Source: Streptomyces sp. R21
GTDB lineage: Bacteria; Actinomycetota; Actinomycetes; Streptomycetales; Streptomycetaceae
NCBI RefSeq assembly: GCF_041051975.1
Contig: NZ_CP163435.1
Span: forward strand, 5,427,001 to 5,491,000
Direction of reading: 5' to 3'
DNA: 64,000 bases
Below the pieces are notes generated by a model, which worked only from the letters and a program-made list of their open reading frames with translations, was not told the DNA's origin and ran no database searches. This document shows positions 1 to 7,883 of the stretch, piece by piece (the first letter of the stretch is position 1; every line of letters begins with the position of its first letter). Position numbers and translations under genes: made by a program.

Positions 1-487
1 AACGCAGAACTACGTGAAGACGATTACGAGTCTGGAGAAGAGTTTCGCCGCGCCCGTGAACCGGGTGGATCCCTCGAAGCAGGCGGCCGGCGCGATCTAC
101 TACGCGCAGAAGAAGCTCGGCACTCCCTACCTGTGGGGCGGCAACGGCACCTCCGACCAGGGCGGACGCTTCGACTGCTCGGGGCTGACGAAGGCCGCGT
201 TCGAGAGTGTCGGGGTCACCCTGCCGCGGGTCGCGAACGACCAGTACAACGCCGGGCCGCATCCCAAGCGCGAAGAGCTGCTTCCGGGGGATCTGGTGTT
301 CTTCTCGGACGACCTCACCAATTCACGGGCCATCCGGCATGTAGGGATTTATGTCGGCGGCGGATACATGATCGATGCGCCGAAACCGGGCGCCGTCATC
401 CGCTTCGACCCCGTCGACACCCCCGACTACTTCGGCGCGACCCGGGTCACCGAGGATGGCGCGAAAGCATTGCCGACCACGGTGTGA
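1..487 (+). CDS. NlpC/P60 cell-wall hydrolase, C-terminal fragment
   Basis: The reading frame is open to the left edge, so this is the 3' end of a longer gene; the GTG at 14 is probably an internal valine. It encodes a full NlpC/P60 catalytic domain: the nucleophile cysteine lies in FDCSGL, the histidine in RHVGIYVG, and the third polar position follows around YMIDAP. Family members cleave peptidoglycan stem peptides, usually D-Glu-to-diamino-acid bonds, outside the membrane. The missing N-terminus may carry a signal peptide and a transglycosylase or coiled-coil domain, but that part is outside the window. The stop codon falls within a pair of PHO-box-like hexamers. Confidence 0.9.
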   Translation, partial: TQNYVKTITSLEKSFAAPVNRVDPSKQAAGAIYYAQKKLGTPYLWGGNGTSDQGGRFDCSGLTKAAFESVGVTLPRVANDQYNAGPHPKREELLPGDLVFFSDDLTNSRAIRHVGIYVGGGYMIDAPKPGAVIRFDPVDTPDYFGATRVTEDGAKALPTTV

Positions 488-500
488 ACCGACCGTGAAC
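484..500. promoter_or_regulatory. Candidate PHO box (two 11-base direct repeats)
   Basis: GTGAAC occurs at 484-489 and again at 495-500, an 11-base period, which is the direct-repeat spacing of Streptomyces PhoP operators. The reverse strand reads GTTCAC twice, as in the strong pstS box of this window. It overlaps the stop of the NlpC/P60 gene and lies about 250 bases before the PAP2 gene. Only two units are present and the orientation is opposite to the downstream gene, so function is uncertain. Confidence 0.35.
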
Positions 501-749
501 CCACCCCCTGAGCTGCGGCAATGTGTCTCTCTTCGATAACGTCTGCGTGATCATTCGGTGGAGTGTGGAACGTATTGAAGGGAGCCGTGCGTTCCTTTTC
601 CTGGAGCGGTGTACCGACCAGTGCACGGGACGCTCACGTAGGAGCGGGTCTTCGACACGGGTCTACGACCACGGGGGTGGGACAAGCGGCGCGCGAAAGG
701 TGCGCCCGCGCAGGCACGACGAACATGACGACGAAGGGGCCGCAGCACC
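501..749. other. Intergenic region before PAP2 gene
   Basis: Between the NlpC/P60 stop and the PAP2 start I see no convincing gene: short frames here have poor third-position GC. An AAGGGG ribosome binding site lies about 9 bases before the ATG at 750. The PAP2 promoter must be in this stretch but I cannot place it. Confidence 0.5.
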
Positions 750-1454
750 ATGGCTGGACTCGCCGAATCCGGTTCCAACCCCGACGTCGACCTGCTCTAC
801 GACATCAATGGCCTGGCCAAGGACGCGCCGCACTGGTTCGACCGCGTCATGGAGTTCGTCGGGGAGTACGGGCTGCTGCTCGCCATGGTGCTGCTCGTGC
901 TGTGGTGCTGGTGGACCGTCCGGCGGCGGGGTGACGAGAACGCCGCGTCGTCCGTGGCCGCGCTGGTGTGGACGCCGCTCGCCGCCGGGATCGCCGTACT
1001 CGTGAACGTGCCGATACGGGGGTTTGTCGCGCGGCCCCGGCCCTTTGTCGACCACCGGGGCCTCGATGTGCTCGTCAGCGGCAAGACCGACTTCTCCTTC
1101 GTGAGTGATCACGCGACGATCACCATGGCGATGGGCGTCGGGCTGTTCGTCGCCAACCGGAAGTTCGGGCTGCTGGGGATCGGGCTGGCGCTGCTCGAAG
1201 GGTTCTGCCGGGTGTACATGGGCGTGCACTACCCGACCGACGTCGTGGGCGGGTTCGCCCTGGGCACGGCGGTCGCCCTGCTGTTGTCGCCGCTTGCCAT
1301 GCTGATGCTGACGCCGGTGATCAAGGCGGTGGAGGGGTCCCGGCGGGGGTCCTGGCTGGTCCGGGCCCGGGGCGGCGACCCTGCCGGGCAGGAAGCGCTG
1401 ATTCCGGGGGCCCGGACGGGGGCGTCGGCCGAGGAGCGGGATCTGGCCGCGTAG
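750..1454 (+). CDS. PAP2-family membrane phosphatase
   Basis: A 234-residue integral membrane protein with the three PAP2 (type 2 phosphatidic acid phosphatase) signatures: ARPRP near residue 95, SDHA near 119 in place of the common PSGH, and a final segment RVYMGVHYPTDVVGG holding the catalytic histidine and aspartate. The family removes phosphate from phosphatidic acid or polyprenyl diphosphates such as undecaprenyl diphosphate, recycling lipid carriers. Several hydrophobic segments are visible and the C-terminus is a hydrophilic tail. The ATG at 750 has an upstream AAGGGG site. It ends 7 bases from the convergent oxidoreductase. The lipid substrate cannot be told from sequence. Confidence 0.85.
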   Translation: MAGLAESGSNPDVDLLYDINGLAKDAPHWFDRVMEFVGEYGLLLAMVLLVLWCWWTVRRRGDENAASSVAALVWTPLAAGIAVLVNVPIRGFVARPRPFVDHRGLDVLVSGKTDFSFVSDHATITMAMGVGLFVANRKFGLLGIGLALLEGFCRVYMGVHYPTDVVGGFALGTAVALLLSPLAMLMLTPVIKAVEGSRRGSWLVRARGGDPAGQEALIPGARTGASAEERDLAA

Positions 1455-1461
1455 GGCTGGG

Positions 1462-3054
1462 TTACAGCGCCTGCGGGAACGTGAAGAAGCGGTTCGGGTC
1501 GTACTGGTTCTTCAACGTCTTCAGACGGGCCGCCGCCGGGCCGTAGTACGCCTCACGCCAGTTGGTGAGGGTGGGGTCGGTGTAGTTCTGGTAGGCGGCG
1601 CCCGAGGCGTAGGGCTTCATGGCCGTGTGGGCCGTGGTCAGCCAGGACTGCGCTGTCGTGCCGGAGGTGCCCGCCTGCCAGGAGACGATGTACTGGGCGA
1701 GCATCCGCGAGCGGCGGTGGACGAAGGCCGTCGAGGTGGGCGCGACCCGGTTGATCGCACCGCCGAGAGCCGTCAGCGCGATACTGCCCGCGCCGCCCCG
1801 TACCGTCGTCATCTGCTTCATCAGGGCCTGGATACCGGTCGCCGAGATCGAGCGGTCGAAGAAGTCCGAGCGGGCCGCGTACGTCTCGCGGCCCAGCGCG
1901 CCCTGCGGGGAGCGGCCGGGGGTCGTGCCCGGCAGGTGGCACTGGGCGTCCGTGGCGAACGAGGAGCAGCCCGCGTACACCTCCATCGAGTCCTCGTACG
2001 AGCGTCGCTTCAGGGAAACGCTGCGCGCGGGGGCGCCGATCCTGTCCGCCAGGCGGTCCACCGCGTTCTGGAGTTCGCCGTACGTGCCGAGCGAGAAGGC
2101 GGCGATGGAGATCGTGGGCGTGCCCCCGGCCGCGTTCGCGAGATGGCACGAGGACCAGATCTCGTCCGGCTGGTCCGGGCCCCACTCCTGCCAGGCCTTG
2201 ATCACGGCGGCGGCCTTCGCCCAGGGCCAGGTCATGTACGCCGAGACGGCCTGCGGGGCCGGGTGGGTCCTGAAGCGCAGCTCGGTGACGACACCGAAGT
2301 TGCCGTTGCCCGCGCCGCGCAGCGCCCAGAAGAGGTCCTTGTTCTCAGTGGCGTTCGCGGTGAGCTGCTTGCCGTCCGCCGTGATCAGCGTCGCCTGGGT
2401 GAGGCTGTCGCAGGTCAGGCCGTACGCACGGGAGACCACGCCGTGGCCGCCGCCGAGGGTCAGGCCCGAGACGCCGACGGTGGGGCAGGAGCCCGCGGGG
2501 ATGGTGACGCCCTGTGCGGCGAGGGCGCGGTAGACGTCGATCAGCTTGGAGCCGGCACCGACGACCGCCGTGCCGCCGCTCGCGCGGATCTTGTTCAGCT
2601 TGGACACGTCGAGGACGAGACGGCCGTTGCCGGAGGACCAGCCGGCGTACGAGTGGCCGCCGTTGCGGATCGACACCTGGACGTTGTGCGCGTGTGCGTA
2701 CGCCAGCGTCGTGCGGATGTCGTCCGTGCCCGCGACGTACGCGACGGCCGTGGGCTTCAGGGAGTCGAAGCGGGTGTTGTAGAGCTGGCGGGCCGCCGCC
2801 CAGGCGCGGTCGCCCGGCTGGACCAGCGCGCCGTCCAGGTCCTTGGCGAGGGCGGTCAGGTTCGCGGCGGCGGCGCGGGTACCGGTGGCCATGCTCGTGC
2901 TCGTGCGGGTGCTCGTGGTGGCCGTGCGGGTCGACGTGCCGGTGCTCTCGCCGACGCCCGACGCCTTGCCGCCCCCGTTGTCGCCGTTGCACGCGGACGT
3001 GGTCGCCGCCGCGATCGCGGCCGCCGCCCCGCCTATGAACGTACGCCGTTGCAT
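1462..3054 (-). CDS. Secreted FAD-linked oxidoreductase (BBE-like, bicovalent flavin)
   Basis: A 530-residue secreted flavoprotein. I place the start at 3054 because it follows a GGGAG site and opens with a Tat-like signal (MQRRTFIGG) and a lipobox-like TSAC with Cys22. A Thr/Ser-rich linker precedes the FAD_binding_4 domain. GGHS at about residue 134 and GSCPTVG at about 190 supply the histidine and cysteine that bind flavin covalently twice in berberine-bridge-enzyme-like oxidases. The end (NYTD...WREAYYG...YDPNRFFTFPQ) is a BBE domain. Family substrates are oligosaccharides, alcohols or alkaloids; this one's is unknown. It may be lipid-anchored outside the cell. Confidence 0.88.
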   Translation of the reverse strand: MQRRTFIGGAAAAIAAATTSACNGDNGGGKASGVGESTGTSTRTATTSTRTSTSMATGTRAAAANLTALAKDLDGALVQPGDRAWAAARQLYNTRFDSLKPTAVAYVAGTDDIRTTLAYAHAHNVQVSIRNGGHSYAGWSSGNGRLVLDVSKLNKIRASGGTAVVGAGSKLIDVYRALAAQGVTIPAGSCPTVGVSGLTLGGGHGVVSRAYGLTCDSLTQATLITADGKQLTANATENKDLFWALRGAGNGNFGVVTELRFRTHPAPQAVSAYMTWPWAKAAAVIKAWQEWGPDQPDEIWSSCHLANAAGGTPTISIAAFSLGTYGELQNAVDRLADRIGAPARSVSLKRRSYEDSMEVYAGCSSFATDAQCHLPGTTPGRSPQGALGRETYAARSDFFDRSISATGIQALMKQMTTVRGGAGSIALTALGGAINRVAPTSTAFVHRRSRMLAQYIVSWQAGTSGTTAQSWLTTAHTAMKPYASGAAYQNYTDPTLTNWREAYYGPAAARLKTLKNQYDPNRFFTFPQAL

Positions 3055-3128
3055 GTGTGCCTCGTCTCCCGTCGGTTCCCGTGGAACGAGACGAGTCTCC
3101 GGCCCCAGGGGTTCCAAGGGTCCCCGGC

Positions 3129-3293
3129 TCAGCCGCCCTGCCCGTGTCCCTCCGCGTCCGCTCTCGCAAGGCTCCGCGCCCGGCGGGCCGGGCCGCGCCA
3201 GCCGCAGATGCAGCGGGCCATGCAGAAGCGCCCCTGCTCGATCGTCGTCGTCCGGTGTTCCGCGGAGGTGTCGACCTCGTCGTGCTGCGCCAC
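3129..3293 (-). CDS. Small Cys-rich protein, leaderless
   Basis: A 54-residue basic protein with a compact Cys cluster, FCMARCICGW, then GPARRARS and a late His, suggesting a small metal-binding fold. I choose the GTG at 3293 because GC-rich codon usage begins there and a -10-like TAACGT lies exactly 7 bases upstream, the layout of a leaderless transcript. I recall similar short conserved proteins in Streptomyces but cannot name a family. It lies 74 bases upstream of the flavo-oxidoreductase on the same strand and could share its transcript. Function unknown. Confidence 0.55.
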   Translation of the reverse strand: MAQHDEVDTSAEHRTTTIEQGRFCMARCICGWRGPARRARSLARADAEGHGQGG

Positions 3294-3433
3294 ACCGACA
3301 ACGTTACCCAAGGCAAGTGCGTTGACGTCAGCCGCTCCGCGGCGGGGCATCCCGCCGCGTGACGGCGGCCCCTACCCGTCGTTAACCGGACAACGGAAGG
3401 GCCCGGTACGGACCGGCTGGGGGTCGGCAGGCG

Positions 3434-4273
3434 ATGGTGGGGCAGCAGCACAGGCGGCGTACGGGCGGAGCCGTTCTCGCGGCAGCGGCGGCGGGGCTCA
3501 TGGTCTGTGCCACCGGATGCGCGGGCGGCGGGGGCGATGCCGAGGACGCGCGGGCCGGGGCCGCCCCCGTCGACGCCCTGCACCGGGCCGCGGACGCCCT
3601 GGTGAGCGCGGGCAGTTCCAAGACCCGTACGTCGATGGAGATGGCCACCGGCGGCACCCGCGTCACCATCCGCGGCGAGGGTGTGTACGACTACACGAAG
3701 CAGCTGGGCCGGATGAAGGTGCTGCTGCCGCAGGACCCGGCGGGCACCAGCGAGCACCGGCCGATCACCGAACTCCTCGCCCCGGGCGCCCTGTTCATGA
3801 AGAACCGCGGCGCCGGTGTCCCCGCCGACAAATGGGTGCGCGTCGACACGGCCGGCCTCGCCGACGGGAACCTGGTGACGGGCGGCGCCACCGATCCGTT
3901 CGCCGCCGCCGAGTTGCTGCGGGGGGCGCGGACGGCGACGTACGTCGGGAGGACCGAGGTCGCCGGGACGCCGGTGCGCCACTACCGCGGCACCGCCGAC
4001 CTGACGGTGGCCGCGAGGAGCGCGTCGAAGGGCAACCGGAACGCGCTGCGGGCGGCGGCGAAAGGGTTCGCCACCGCTGAAGTGCCGTTCGACGTCTACC
4101 TCGACGACCAGGGGCGCATCCGCAAGGTCCGGCACCGCTTCAGCTTCGTGAACGGACAGCAGAAGGGCACCGTCGCGGTCGCCTCGACGACTCTGCTGTA
4201 CGACTTCGGGGTCCCCGCCGACGTACGGCTGCCGCAGTCCCGGGACATCTTCGCCGGGAAGATCGCGGAGTAG
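3434..4273 (+). CDS. Putative lipoprotein (LppX/LprG-like)
   Basis: A 279-residue protein with a basic N-terminus, a hydrophobic stretch and a lipobox ending at the Cys of CATGC, so it is likely exported and lipid-anchored. The mature part has alternating strands with VYDYTKQLGRMKV and a region on a target being reduced to a difference (YVGRTEV-GTPVRHYRGTADL), a pattern of actinobacterial LppX/LprAFG-type lipid-binding lipoproteins. This assignment is by pattern only. It lies divergent from the small Cys-rich gene; the roughly 140 bases between them hold both promoters. Confidence 0.65.
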   Translation: MVGQQHRRRTGGAVLAAAAAGLMVCATGCAGGGGDAEDARAGAAPVDALHRAADALVSAGSSKTRTSMEMATGGTRVTIRGEGVYDYTKQLGRMKVLLPQDPAGTSEHRPITELLAPGALFMKNRGAGVPADKWVRVDTAGLADGNLVTGGATDPFAAAELLRGARTATYVGRTEVAGTPVRHYRGTADLTVAARSASKGNRNALRAAAKGFATAEVPFDVYLDDQGRIRKVRHRFSFVNGQQKGTVAVASTTLLYDFGVPADVRLPQSRDIFAGKIAE

Positions 4274-4444
4274 GGGACGAGAGGGGAAGCGGCGGGGCGG
4301 AGTGGGTGGGGCCCTCGCGGGTAGCCGCGGTGGGGGGAGCGTAGGAGGAGTTGGGGGGCCGGAAATGGCCCTTCCGTGCCATGCGCGGTGCGTAGGCCGC
4401 TCCCTACTCTAGGAAGTCGGTGACGGCAGGAAGAGGTGATGCAC

Positions 4445-4636
4445 GTGGCTCCGGTCGGCGGTACGGCAGTTCAGGACCACGTGGCCCTCGCCGAGATCGA
4501 GCTGTGCGGCGAACTGATCATCGCGGCCTCGGCGGCGCGCGAGGACAGGCTCAGCCTTGAGAGCATCGACGAGGTGCTGAAAGTGGCCGAAGAGCGCGCC
4601 CACGAGTCCTCGTCCGAGGACAGTGGCGTGAACTAG
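4445..4636 (+). CDS. Small conserved acidic protein
   Basis: A 63-residue protein with a predicted helical body (ALAEIELCGELIIAASAA, then SIDEVLKVAEERA) and a Ser/Glu-rich tail. An AGGAAGAGG site lies 8 bases before the GTG at 4445. An ATG at 4439 in the same frame is only 2 bases from that site, so I prefer 4445. A -10-like TACTCT lies near 4405. It resembles short conserved Streptomyces proteins of unknown role. It converges with csoR, 60 bases apart. Confidence 0.7.
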   Translation: MAPVGGTAVQDHVALAEIELCGELIIAASAAREDRLSLESIDEVLKVAEERAHESSSEDSGVN

Positions 4637-4696
4637 CCCCTGCGAACCCAGGCGTGGCCGGGCCCCCGCCACGTCCCACCTCCGCCCCCGTGCCAC

Positions 4697-5068
4697 TCAG
4701 GTGCGCAGCAGCCGCCCGATCGCCTTCGTGGCCTCCTCGACCTTCGCGTCGATCTCGGTGCCGCCCTTGAGCGCGGCATCGGCGACGCAGTGGCGCAGGT
4801 GTTCCTCCAGCAGCTGGAGCGCGAAGGACTGCAGGGCCTTCGTGGAGGCGGAGACCTGGGTGAGTATGTCGATGCAGTAGGTGTCCTCGTCGACCATGCG
4901 CTGCAGGCCGCGGATCTGGCCCTCGATCCGGCGCAGCCGCTTGAGGTGCTCGTCCTTCTGCTTGTGGTAGCCGTGCACACCGCGGTCGTGGTCGGTGACG
5001 ACCTCGATCACGGCCGCCTCGTCGGACTCGCCGGAGGGCGCCGTCGCGCCGGCCTCGGTGGTCGTCAT
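4697..5068 (-). CDS. csoR: CsoR copper-sensing repressor
   Basis: A 123-residue CsoR/DUF156 regulator. The copper(I) triad is intact: Cys65 (DTYC), His90 and Cys94 (EHLRHC), each ten residues from C75/H100/C104 of the S. lividans protein, which has a longer N-terminus. CsoR tetramers bind DNA when copper-free and let go on Cu(I), inducing copper export and chaperone genes. The ATG at 5068 is set by AAGGAGG five bases upstream. A GGGTAT/ATACCC palindrome lies 54 bases before the start, so it very likely represses itself. No copper transporter gene is next to it, so its other targets lie elsewhere. Confidence 0.93.
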   Translation of the reverse strand: MTTTEAGATAPSGESDEAAVIEVVTDHDRGVHGYHKQKDEHLKRLRRIEGQIRGLQRMVDEDTYCIDILTQVSASTKALQSFALQLLEEHLRHCVADAALKGGTEIDAKVEEATKAIGRLLRT

Positions 5069-5121
5069 CGCGTCCTCCTTGTATCGGGCACCGGGTAACG
5101 GCTGCATATCCGGTGCGACAG

Positions 5122-5138
5122 ATACCCCTAGAGGGTAT
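5122..5138. promoter_or_regulatory. CsoR operator
   Basis: ATACCCCTAGAGGGTAT is an inverted repeat (ATACCC/GGGTAT around a short centre), matching the G-tract palindromes bound by CsoR. A further GGGTAT half-site follows at about 5157-5162. The site lies upstream of csoR and also in the path of the divergent DUF47-pit operon, so copper control of the latter is possible but not shown. Confidence 0.8.
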
Positions 5139-5316
5139 ATGGTATCGAACTTTGCAGGGTATAGGGCTGTTGGTGACGGCCCCGGCCGGACCCCGTACCG
5201 CCCCCGTGCTGATCACTGTGCCTGATGGGCGACACTGGGGGACGGCCCATTAGCCGTGGCCGGATGATGCGCCTAGCATCAGCCTGACCGAAACCGAAGC
5301 ACCCCGAGGACCCCAC

Positions 5317-5937
5317 GTGCGCTTTCGTCTGACCCCCAGGGAGACGAGCTTCTACGACATGTTCTCCGCCTCCGCGGACAACATCGTCACGGGCTCGAAG
5401 CTCCTCATGGAATTGCTCGGGGCGGACACCGCCGGCCGGGCCGAGATCGCAGAGCGTATGCGGGCAGCGGAACACGCCGGTGACGACGCCACGCACGCGA
5501 TCTTCCACCAGTTGAACTCCTCGTTCATCACGCCGTTCGACCGTGAGGACATCTACAACCTCGCGTCGTCCCTCGACGACATCATGGACTTCATGGAGGA
5601 GGCCGTCGACCTGGTCGTCCTCTACAACGTGGAGGAACTGCCGAAGGGCGTGGAGCAGCAGATCGAGGTGCTGGCCCGCGCGGCCGAGCTGACCGCGGAG
5701 GCGATGCCGAACCTCCGCACCATGGACAACCTCACCGAGTACTGGATCGAGGTCAACCGGCTGGAGAACCAGGCCGACCAGATCCACCGCAAGCTGCTCG
5801 CCACACTCTTCAACGGCAAGTACGACGCCATCGAGGTGCTGAAGCTCAAGCAGATCGTGGACGTGCTGGAGGAGGCGGCGGACGCGTTCGAGCACGTGGC
5901 GAACACGGTCGAGACCATCGCCGTCAAGGAGTCCTGA
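5317..5937 (+). CDS. DUF47 PhoU-like protein paired with Pit
   Basis: A 206-residue all-helical protein of the DUF47/PhoU-related family. It has no membrane segment and is rich in acidic residues, with repeated E/DxxxD/E pairs such as DDIMDFMEEAVD that bind metal clusters in PhoU folds. Family members sit beside Pit transporters and are thought to modulate them. The GTG at 5317 has a CGAGGA site 6 bases before it. pit follows after a 7-base gap, so the two are co-transcribed. A -10-like TAGCAT lies at about 5274. Confidence 0.88.
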   Translation: MRFRLTPRETSFYDMFSASADNIVTGSKLLMELLGADTAGRAEIAERMRAAEHAGDDATHAIFHQLNSSFITPFDREDIYNLASSLDDIMDFMEEAVDLVVLYNVEELPKGVEQQIEVLARAAELTAEAMPNLRTMDNLTEYWIEVNRLENQADQIHRKLLATLFNGKYDAIEVLKLKQIVDVLEEAADAFEHVANTVETIAVKES

Positions 5938-5944
5938 CCCCTTC

Positions 5945-6943
5945 ATGGACACCTTCGCTCTGGTCGTGACGATCGCCGTCGCGCTCGGCTTCACCTATAC
6001 CAACGGCTTCCACGACTCCGCGAACGCGATCGCGACCTCGGTCTCGACGCGCGCGCTGACGCCGCGGGCCGCGCTCGCGATGGCCGCCGTGATGAACCTC
6101 GCCGGTGCCTTCCTGGGCAGCGGGGTCGCACACACGGTCAGCAAGGGCCTGATCGAGACGCCCGACGGCTCCAAGGGGATGGGGATTCTGTTCGCCGCGC
6201 TCATCGGCGCGATCGTGTGGAACCTCGTCACCTGGTACTTCGGCCTTCCCTCGTCCTCCTCGCACGCCCTGTTCGGCGGCATGGTGGGCGCGGCGCTCGC
6301 GGGCGGTACGGATGTCATCTGGTCCGGCGTCCTCGACAAGGTCGTCATCCCGATGTTCCTGTCGCCGGTGGTCGGTCTGGTCGCCGGTTACCTCGTGATG
6401 TGCGCGATCATGTGGCTGTTCCGGCGGTCCAACCCGCACAAGGCCAAGCGCGGTTTCCGTATCGCGCAGACGGTGTCTGCGGCAGGTATGGCGCTCGGGC
6501 ACGGTCTCCAGGACGCCCAGAAGACGATGGGCATCGTGGTGATGGCCCTGGTCATCGGGGATGTGCAGGGGGCCGACGATCCGATTCCCGTGTGGGTGAA
6601 GATCGCCTGCGCGCTGATGCTCTCGCTGGGTACGTACGCGGGTGGCTGGCGGATCATGCGGACGCTCGGTCGCAAGATCATCGAGCTGGATCCGCCGCAG
6701 GGGTTCGCCGCGGAGACGACCGGTGCGTCGATCATGTTCGCCACGGCGTTCATCTTCAAGGCGCCGATCTCGACGACGCATGTCATCACCTCGGCCATCA
6801 TGGGCGTCGGTGCGACGAAGCGTGTGAAGGCCGTGCGGTGGGGTGTTGCCAAGAACATCATCCTGGGCTGGTTCATCACGATGCCCGCGGCCGGGCTGGT
6901 GGCTGCGTGCAGCTTCTGGATCGTGAACCTGGCGTTCCTGTAG
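5945..6943 (+). CDS. pit: Low-affinity inorganic phosphate transporter (PiT family)
   Basis: A 332-residue membrane protein with about ten hydrophobic segments. The PiT signatures appear twice as expected from the internal duplication: NGFHDSANAIATS at residues 20-32 and FKAPISTTHVITSAIMG in the C-terminal half. It imports metal-phosphate complexes with protons, a constitutive low-affinity route. It is the second gene of the DUF47-pit operon and faces the high-affinity pst operon tail to tail, with a strong shared terminator between them. In S. coelicolor I recall a homologue called pitH1 in this position. Confidence 0.92.
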   Translation: MDTFALVVTIAVALGFTYTNGFHDSANAIATSVSTRALTPRAALAMAAVMNLAGAFLGSGVAHTVSKGLIETPDGSKGMGILFAALIGAIVWNLVTWYFGLPSSSSHALFGGMVGAALAGGTDVIWSGVLDKVVIPMFLSPVVGLVAGYLVMCAIMWLFRRSNPHKAKRGFRIAQTVSAAGMALGHGLQDAQKTMGIVVMALVIGDVQGADDPIPVWVKIACALMLSLGTYAGGWRIMRTLGRKIIELDPPQGFAAETTGASIMFATAFIFKAPISTTHVITSAIMGVGATKRVKAVRWGVAKNIILGWFITMPAAGLVAACSFWIVNLAFL

Positions 6944-6967
6944 GGGCCAAGCCCTCGGACGTGAAAC

Positions 6968-7000
6968 GGGCCCGCCCCCTGGGAGCCAGGGGGCGGGCCC
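6968..7000. terminator. Bidirectional terminator between pit and pstB
   Basis: A perfect 15-base-pair stem (GGGCCCGCCCCCTGG at 6968-6982 with its complement at 6986-7000) closes on a 3-base loop and is followed by TT. It lies between the convergent pit and pstSCAB operons, so it can stop transcripts from both sides. Confidence 0.85.
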
Positions 7001-7053
7001 TTCTCGTCCTCGCGGTGGCACCGCCATGCAGCACCGCGAGGGGTCTTGGTGGC

Positions 7054-7830
7054 TCAGCCGAAGCGGCCCGAGATGTAGTCCTCGGTGGCCTGGACGGACG
7101 GGTTGGAGAAGATCCGCTCCGTGTCGTCTATCTCGATGAGCCGGCCGGGCTGGCCGACCGCGGAGAGGTTGAAGAACGCGGTGCGGTCGGAGACGCGGGC
7201 GGCCTGCTGCATGTTGTGCGTCACGATGACGATCGTGAAGCGCTCCTTCAGCTCACCGATCAGGTCCTCGATCGCGAGGGTGGAGATGGGGTCCAGGGCC
7301 GAGCAGGGCTCGTCCATGAGGAGGACCTTCGGCTCGACCGCGATCGCGCGGGCGATGCACAGGCGCTGCTGCTGGCCGCCGGAGAGACCGGAACCCGGCT
7401 TGTTCAGGCGGTCCTTGACCTCGTTCCAGAGGTTCGCGCCCTTGAGGGACTTCTCGACGACGTCCGCCAGCTCCGACTTCTTGTACGAGCCGTTGAGCCG
7501 CAGGCCCGCCGCCACGTTGTCGAAGATCGACATGGTGGGGAACGGGTTCGGGCGCTGGAAGACCATGCCGACCTCGCGGCGCACGGACACCGGGTCGATG
7601 CCGGAGCCGTAGAGGTCCTCGTCGTCCAGGAGCACCTTGCCCTCGACGCGGCCGCCGGGGGTGACCTCGTGCATACGGTTGAGGGTGCGCAGGAACGTCG
7701 ACTTGCCGCAGCCGGAGGGGCCGATGAAGGCCGTCACCGAACGGGGCTCGACGGTCATGGAGATGTCTTCGATCGCCTTGTGCGCGCTGTAGTAGGCGGT
7801 CAGACCGCTTACGTCGATTCGCTTGGCCAT
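7054..7830 (-). CDS. pstB: Phosphate ABC transporter ATPase PstB
   Basis: A 258-residue ATPase of the high-affinity phosphate importer. Walker A is GPSGCGKST (37-45), followed by the Q-loop FQRPNPFP, the signature SGGQQQRL, Walker B KVLLMDEP and the switch histidine in VTHNMQQ. The length and ends match PstB closely. The ATG at 7830 gives the usual MAKRIDVSG start; a GTG nine bases upstream is an alternative with slightly better site spacing. It is the last gene of pstSCAB and is 53 bases after pstA. Confidence 0.95.
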   Translation of the reverse strand: MAKRIDVSGLTAYYSAHKAIEDISMTVEPRSVTAFIGPSGCGKSTFLRTLNRMHEVTPGGRVEGKVLLDDEDLYGSGIDPVSVRREVGMVFQRPNPFPTMSIFDNVAAGLRLNGSYKKSELADVVEKSLKGANLWNEVKDRLNKPGSGLSGGQQQRLCIARAIAVEPKVLLMDEPCSALDPISTLAIEDLIGELKERFTIVIVTHNMQQAARVSDRTAFFNLSAVGQPGRLIEIDDTERIFSNPSVQATEDYISGRFG

Positions 7831-7883
7831 GGGGATCACTGCTTCTTTCGAGGGGAAGTACGTCGGGTCGCCGATCGGCCGCG

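Noticed and set aside
1627..4135. Long open frames on both strands across the oxidoreductase and lipoprotein genes
   Set aside because: They are GC-rich shadows: Arg/Gly/Ala-rich, no motifs, and antisense or out of frame to genes with clear domains.
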